Assembly: GCA_964395765.1 (NCBI GenBank)
Contig: CAYNCU010000032.1
Coordinates: 1-24,793, forward strand
From: DATDPY01 sp964395765
Lineage (GTDB): Bacteria > Bacteroidota > Bacteroidia > Cytophagales > Cyclobacteriaceae
Length of the DNA: 24,793 bases
Direction of reading: 5' to 3'
The position numbers and the translations under genes are program-made. The notes below the pieces were generated by a model. The model was not told the origin of the DNA, did not search any database, and saw only the letters and a list, made by a program, of their open reading frames with translations. Shown here piece after piece: positions 22,691 through 24,793 of the stretch (positions within the stretch are counted from its first letter, which is position 1; each line of letters starts with the position of its first letter).

Positions 22691-23242
22691 TTATTCAAGT
22701 TTTTCAACCTGCATATAGTTCAATTCAACGGGTGTGTTCCTGCCGAATATTTTTACCATTACATTCAGTTTTTTTCTTTCTTCAAAGATTTCCTCCACGG
22801 TTCCGGTAAAACCGCTGAAAGGCCCGTCCATCACCTTGACCGATTCGCCAAGGATAAACGGGGTTTCCAGTTTTTCCTGGTTATCCACCTCATCCACTTT
22901 ACCGAGGATCCGGTTCACTTCCGCCTGTCTTAACGGAATCGGTTCCCTCGATGCGCCTTCGCTGGCACCCAGGAAACCTAAAACACCCGGAACGCTTTTT
23001 ATGACATGATGAGCCTCTCCGTTGGTCAGGTCTGCCGATATCAAAACATATCCCGGGAAAAAGTTCCTTTCCCTTACCTTCTTCTTCCCTCCTCTCATCT
23101 CATAAACCTTTTCGGAAGGGATGAGAACCTGGGGAACGATTTCCTCGAATTTATTCCGGGCAATCTCGTTTTCAAGATAATTCTTGACTTTACGCTCCTG
23201 TCCGCTAATCACTCTCAGCACATACCATTTAAGCTCGCCCAT
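22691..23242 (-). CDS. nusG: Transcription termination/antitermination factor NusG
   Basis: A 183-residue NusG, which binds the RNA polymerase clamp and links it to Rho or to ribosomal S10. The NGN domain (about 1-120) opens MGELKWYVLRVISGQERKVK and includes RNFFPGYVLI (59-68) and VPGVLGFLG (84-92). The KOW domain (about 132-183) has GESVKVMDGPFSGFTGTVEE and ends with NYMQVEKLE. It lies 11 nt after secE and 2 nt before rplK. Its partner genes rpoB, rpoC and rpsJ lie in the same cluster. Length suits the single-copy housekeeping NusG, not a long specialised paralogue. Confidence 0.98.
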   Translation of the reverse strand: MGELKWYVLRVISGQERKVKNYLENEIARNKFEEIVPQVLIPSEKVYEMRGGKKKVRERNFFPGYVLISADLTNGEAHHVIKSVPGVLGFLGASEGASREPIPLRQAEVNRILGKVDEVDNQEKLETPFILGESVKVMDGPFSGFTGTVEEIFEERKKLNVMVKIFGRNTPVELNYMQVEKLE

Positions 23243-23253
23243 CTGGTTGTTAA

Positions 23254-23445
23254 TTAAAACGAGTTATAATAAAACGCCATCAGGTTCTTGAAAACAACAT
23301 CAATGAGTCCTATCATCAGGGCAAAAATGATTGACGCTATAAGGACGAGAACCGAACTGTTTTGTAATTCCTTAAATTTCGGCCAGGTAACCTTATAACG
23401 AAGTTCCTGGTATGAGTCAATGACAAAATCTTTTAACTTTTTCAT
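23254..23445 (-). CDS. secE: Preprotein translocase subunit SecE
   Basis: A 63-residue SecE, the clamp subunit of the SecYEG inner-membrane channel. It has the short one-helix form: an amphipathic N-terminal helix, the conserved KVTWP (residues 18-22), and one hydrophobic membrane segment at about residues 30-52 (SVLVLIASIIFALMIGLIDV). The start chosen is MKKLKDFVIDSYQEL. A reading with 15 more residues would begin inside the tRNA-Trp gene and lacks similarity. AGGA lies 5 nt upstream of the ATG. The tRNA 3' end is only 14 nt before the start codon. Confidence 0.96.
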   Translation of the reverse strand: MKKLKDFVIDSYQELRYKVTWPKFKELQNSSVLVLIASIIFALMIGLIDVVFKNLMAFYYNSF

Positions 23446-23459
23446 AATAATCCTGCTAG

Positions 23460-23532
23460 CACGGGTGGAGAGACTCGAACTCCCAGCCAACGGTTTTGGA
23501 GACCGCTACTCTACCAATTGAGCTACACCCGT
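23460..23532 (-). tRNA. trnW: tRNA-Trp (anticodon CCA)
   Basis: A 73-nt cloverleaf on the minus strand. The acceptor stem ACGGGTG pairs perfectly with CACCCGT and has discriminator G73. The D arm is GCTC/GAGT. The anticodon stem GCGGT/ACCGT holds loop CTCCAAA, so the anticodon is CCA, reading UGG. The T arm is GGGAG/CTCTC with loop TTCGAGT. The 3' CCA is not encoded (the next bases are CTA) and must be added after transcription. It sits between the promoter and secE, the standard place in Bacteroidota. Confidence 0.97.
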
Positions 23533-23536
23533 GTGT

Positions 23537-23550
23537 CGCCCAAAAGGGCG
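23537..23550 (-). repeat. GC-rich palindrome between the promoter and tRNA-Trp
   Basis: CGCCC, TTTT, GGGCG: a perfect 5-bp inverted repeat with a 4-nt loop, 4 nt before the tRNA 5' end and 1 nt after the -7 element. The start of transcription should fall inside or next to it, so it may be either a 5' leader hairpin or a DNA-level element at the start site. Confidence 0.5.
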
Positions 23551-23551
23551 G

Positions 23552-23583
23552 CAAAGGTAGTGAATCTTTTCCTTTTAAACAAA
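23552..23583 (-). promoter_or_regulatory. Bacteroidota-type promoter for trnW-secE-nusG-rplKAJL-rpoBC
   Basis: On the minus strand TTTG (23583-23580) and TACCTTTG (23559-23552) are separated by 20 bases, an exact match to the -33/-7 consensus. It lies directly upstream of tRNA-Trp. The -33 element also forms the distal base of the tuf terminator stem. No other promoter is seen before rpsL, so this one may serve about 11.7 kb. Confidence 0.85.
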
Positions 23584-23610
23584 TGCGTTTATTCAAAATA
23601 AACGCCTTTG
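23580..23610 (-). terminator. Stem-loop terminator after tuf
   Basis: The minus strand has GCGTTTATT (23605-23597), loop TTG, then AATAAACGC (23593-23585), a perfect 9-bp stem. It extends past one G-A mismatch by four more pairs (CAAA with TTTG). The tail ATTTGTTT is T-rich but broken by a G. It lies 11 nt after the tuf stop. The tail doubles as the -33 region of the next promoter. Confidence 0.7.
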
Positions 23611-23621
23611 ACCCGTCCTTA

Positions 23622-24793
23622 TTAATCAAGAATCTCCGTTACTTGCCCCGAGCCAACGGTACGGCCTCCTTCCCTGATAGCAAAGCGAAGACCTTTTTCC
23701 ATGGCAATGGTGTTGATCAGCTCAACTTCAATGGTAATATTATCCCCGGGCATTACCATTTCCACACCCTGAGGCAAAGTGATTTCACCCGTAACATCTG
23801 TAGTGCGGAAATAAAACTGGGGACGATATTTAGTAAAAAACGGTGTATGACGACCGCCTTCTTCCTTGGAGAGGACGTAAACTTCACCTTTGAATTTCCG
23901 ATGCGGGGTAACCGATCCCGGTTTGCAGATAACCATTCCTCTGCGGATCTGAGTCTTTTCAATACCTCTCAGCAATAAACCAACATTGTCACCAGCCTCA
24001 CCCCGGTCAAGGATTTTACGGAACATCTCAACACCTGTTACGGTAGAAGAAAGGTTTTCTGCGCCCATTCCGAGTATCTGAACCGGGTCACCGGTTTTGA
24101 TTACGCCGCGTTCAATCCTGCCGGTAGCAACGGTGCCACGGCCGGTGATTGAAAACACGTCCTCGATCGGCATGAGGAAATCCTTATCGATATCCCTTAC
24201 CGGCTGAGGAATATATTCATCAACCGCCTTCATCAATTCCATCAATTTTTCAATCCATTTCGGATCTTTATTCAAAGCCCCCAAAGCCGAACCGCGGATG
24301 ACAGGGATTTCATCGCCCGGGAATTCATATTCATTGAGCAATTCCCTTATTTCCATTTCCACGAGGTCGAGTAATTCTTCATCATCGACCATATCGCACT
24401 TGTTCATGAAAACAACCAGCGCGGGCACACCCACCTGGCGGGCCAGCAGAATATGTTCTCTGGTTTGCGGCATCGGGCCATCGGTTGCCGCCACAACAAC
24501 AATTGCACCATCCATCTGGGCAGCGCCGGTAACCATGTTTTTCACATAGTCGGCATGTCCCGGGCAATCGATATGAGCATAATGTCTTTTATCCGTTTGG
24601 TATTCAACATGCGCGGTGTTGATAGTAATACCTCTTTCTTTCTCCTCGGGAGCATTATCAATAGAACCGAAATCACGATACTGCGCAAGTCCCTTTTCCG
24701 ACAGGGTGAGGGTAATGGCAGCAGTGAGAGTGGTTTTACCGTGGTCGACGTGACCGATCGTACCTATATTCACATGTGGTTTCGAGCGATCGA
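23622..24793 (-). CDS. tuf: Elongation factor Tu, 5' end beyond the window
   Basis: EF-Tu, the GTPase that brings aminoacyl-tRNA to the ribosome. Some 390 residues are visible, so only about five N-terminal residues are missing. The frame stays open to the window edge and encodes DRSKPHVNIGTIGHVDHGKT, so the GTG at 24773 is an internal valine, not the start. G motifs are intact: GHVDHGKT, RGITI, DCPGHADY, NKCD and SAL. Domain II has ITGRGTVATGRIERGVIKTG; domain III ends GLRFAIREGGRTVGSGQVTE then ILD. It is followed by a hairpin terminator, so it forms the end of the preceding unit. Confidence 0.98.
   Translation of the reverse strand, partial: DRSKPHVNIGTIGHVDHGKTTLTAAITLTLSEKGLAQYRDFGSIDNAPEEKERGITINTAHVEYQTDKRHYAHIDCPGHADYVKNMVTGAAQMDGAIVVVAATDGPMPQTREHILLARQVGVPALVVFMNKCDMVDDEELLDLVEMEIRELLNEYEFPGDEIPVIRGSALGALNKDPKWIEKLMELMKAVDEYIPQPVRDIDKDFLMPIEDVFSITGRGTVATGRIERGVIKTGDPVQILGMGAENLSSTVTGVEMFRKILDRGEAGDNVGLLLRGIEKTQIRRGMVICKPGSVTPHRKFKGEVYVLSKEEGGRHTPFFTKYRPQFYFRTTDVTGEITLPQGVEMVMPGDNITIEVELINTIAMEKGLRFAIREGGRTVGSGQVTEILD

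Noticed and set aside
23446..23490. N-terminal extension of secE by 15 codons
   Set aside because: It would overlap the tRNA-Trp gene; the internal ATG gives a normal SecE N-terminus.
24771..24773. GTG as the start codon of tuf
   Set aside because: The frame continues upstream with DRSKPHV, which belongs to EF-Tu, so this GTG codes for an internal valine and the true start is outside the window.
1..24793. Search for mobile elements, CRISPR arrays, defence or other accessory systems
   Set aside because: The window is fully occupied by conserved housekeeping genes with short gaps. I saw no direct-repeat arrays, transposase-like proteins or foreign composition, so I report no novel multi-gene system.

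Overview
The window is one continuous ribosomal-protein / RNA-polymerase supercluster. Every gene lies on the minus strand, so transcription runs from high to low coordinates. Gene order, protein sequences and promoter type all point to Bacteroidota (Bacteroidetes). The order tuf-trnW-secE-nusG-rplKAJL-rpoBC-[DUF3467]-rpsLG-fusA-rpsJ-rplCDWB-... is typical of the phylum. The four promoters I find match the Bacteroidota type (TTTG near -33, TAnnTTTG near -7), and most genes lack Shine-Dalgarno sequences. The RpoB and RpoC sequences look Bacteroidales-like, but I cannot assign a genus.

Layout in transcription order: (1) 24793-23622, tuf (EF-Tu), cut by the window edge, then a hairpin terminator. 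(2) A promoter inside that terminator's tail drives tRNA-Trp(CCA), secE, nusG, rplK, rplA, rplJ and rplL. The 165-nt rplL-rpoB gap has three stem-loops, one shaped like an intrinsic terminator, and is followed by rpoB (TTG start), rpoC (unusual AAGGAG ribosome binding site) and a small DUF3467 gene. (3) A second promoter drives rpsL, rpsG, fusA and rpsJ, closed by a terminator. (4) A third promoter starts the S10/spc genes rplC, D, W, B, rpsS, rplV, rpsC, rplP, rpmC, rpsQ, rplN, rplX, rplE and rpsN. (5) A fourth promoter in the rpsN-rpsH gap can feed rpsH, rplF, rplR, rpsE, rpmD and, at the window edge, rplO.

The products form the core of gene expression: the RNA polymerase beta and beta' subunits, the elongation factor NusG and its ribosomal partner S10 (NusE), about two dozen ribosomal proteins, both GTPase elongation factors, the SecE translocon subunit and one tRNA. 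There is no intergenic stretch above 300 bases; the longest gaps are rplL-rpoB (165 nt) and rpsJ-rplC (160 nt), and both carry regulatory structures.

I see no mobile element, CRISPR array, phage, toxin-antitoxin or defence gene, and no sign of a novel multi-gene system. The points worth a second look are regulatory: how the cluster is cut into transcription units, the rplL-rpoB structures, the uncommon rpoB and rpoC initiation signals, and the uncharacterised DUF3467 gene behind rpoC.
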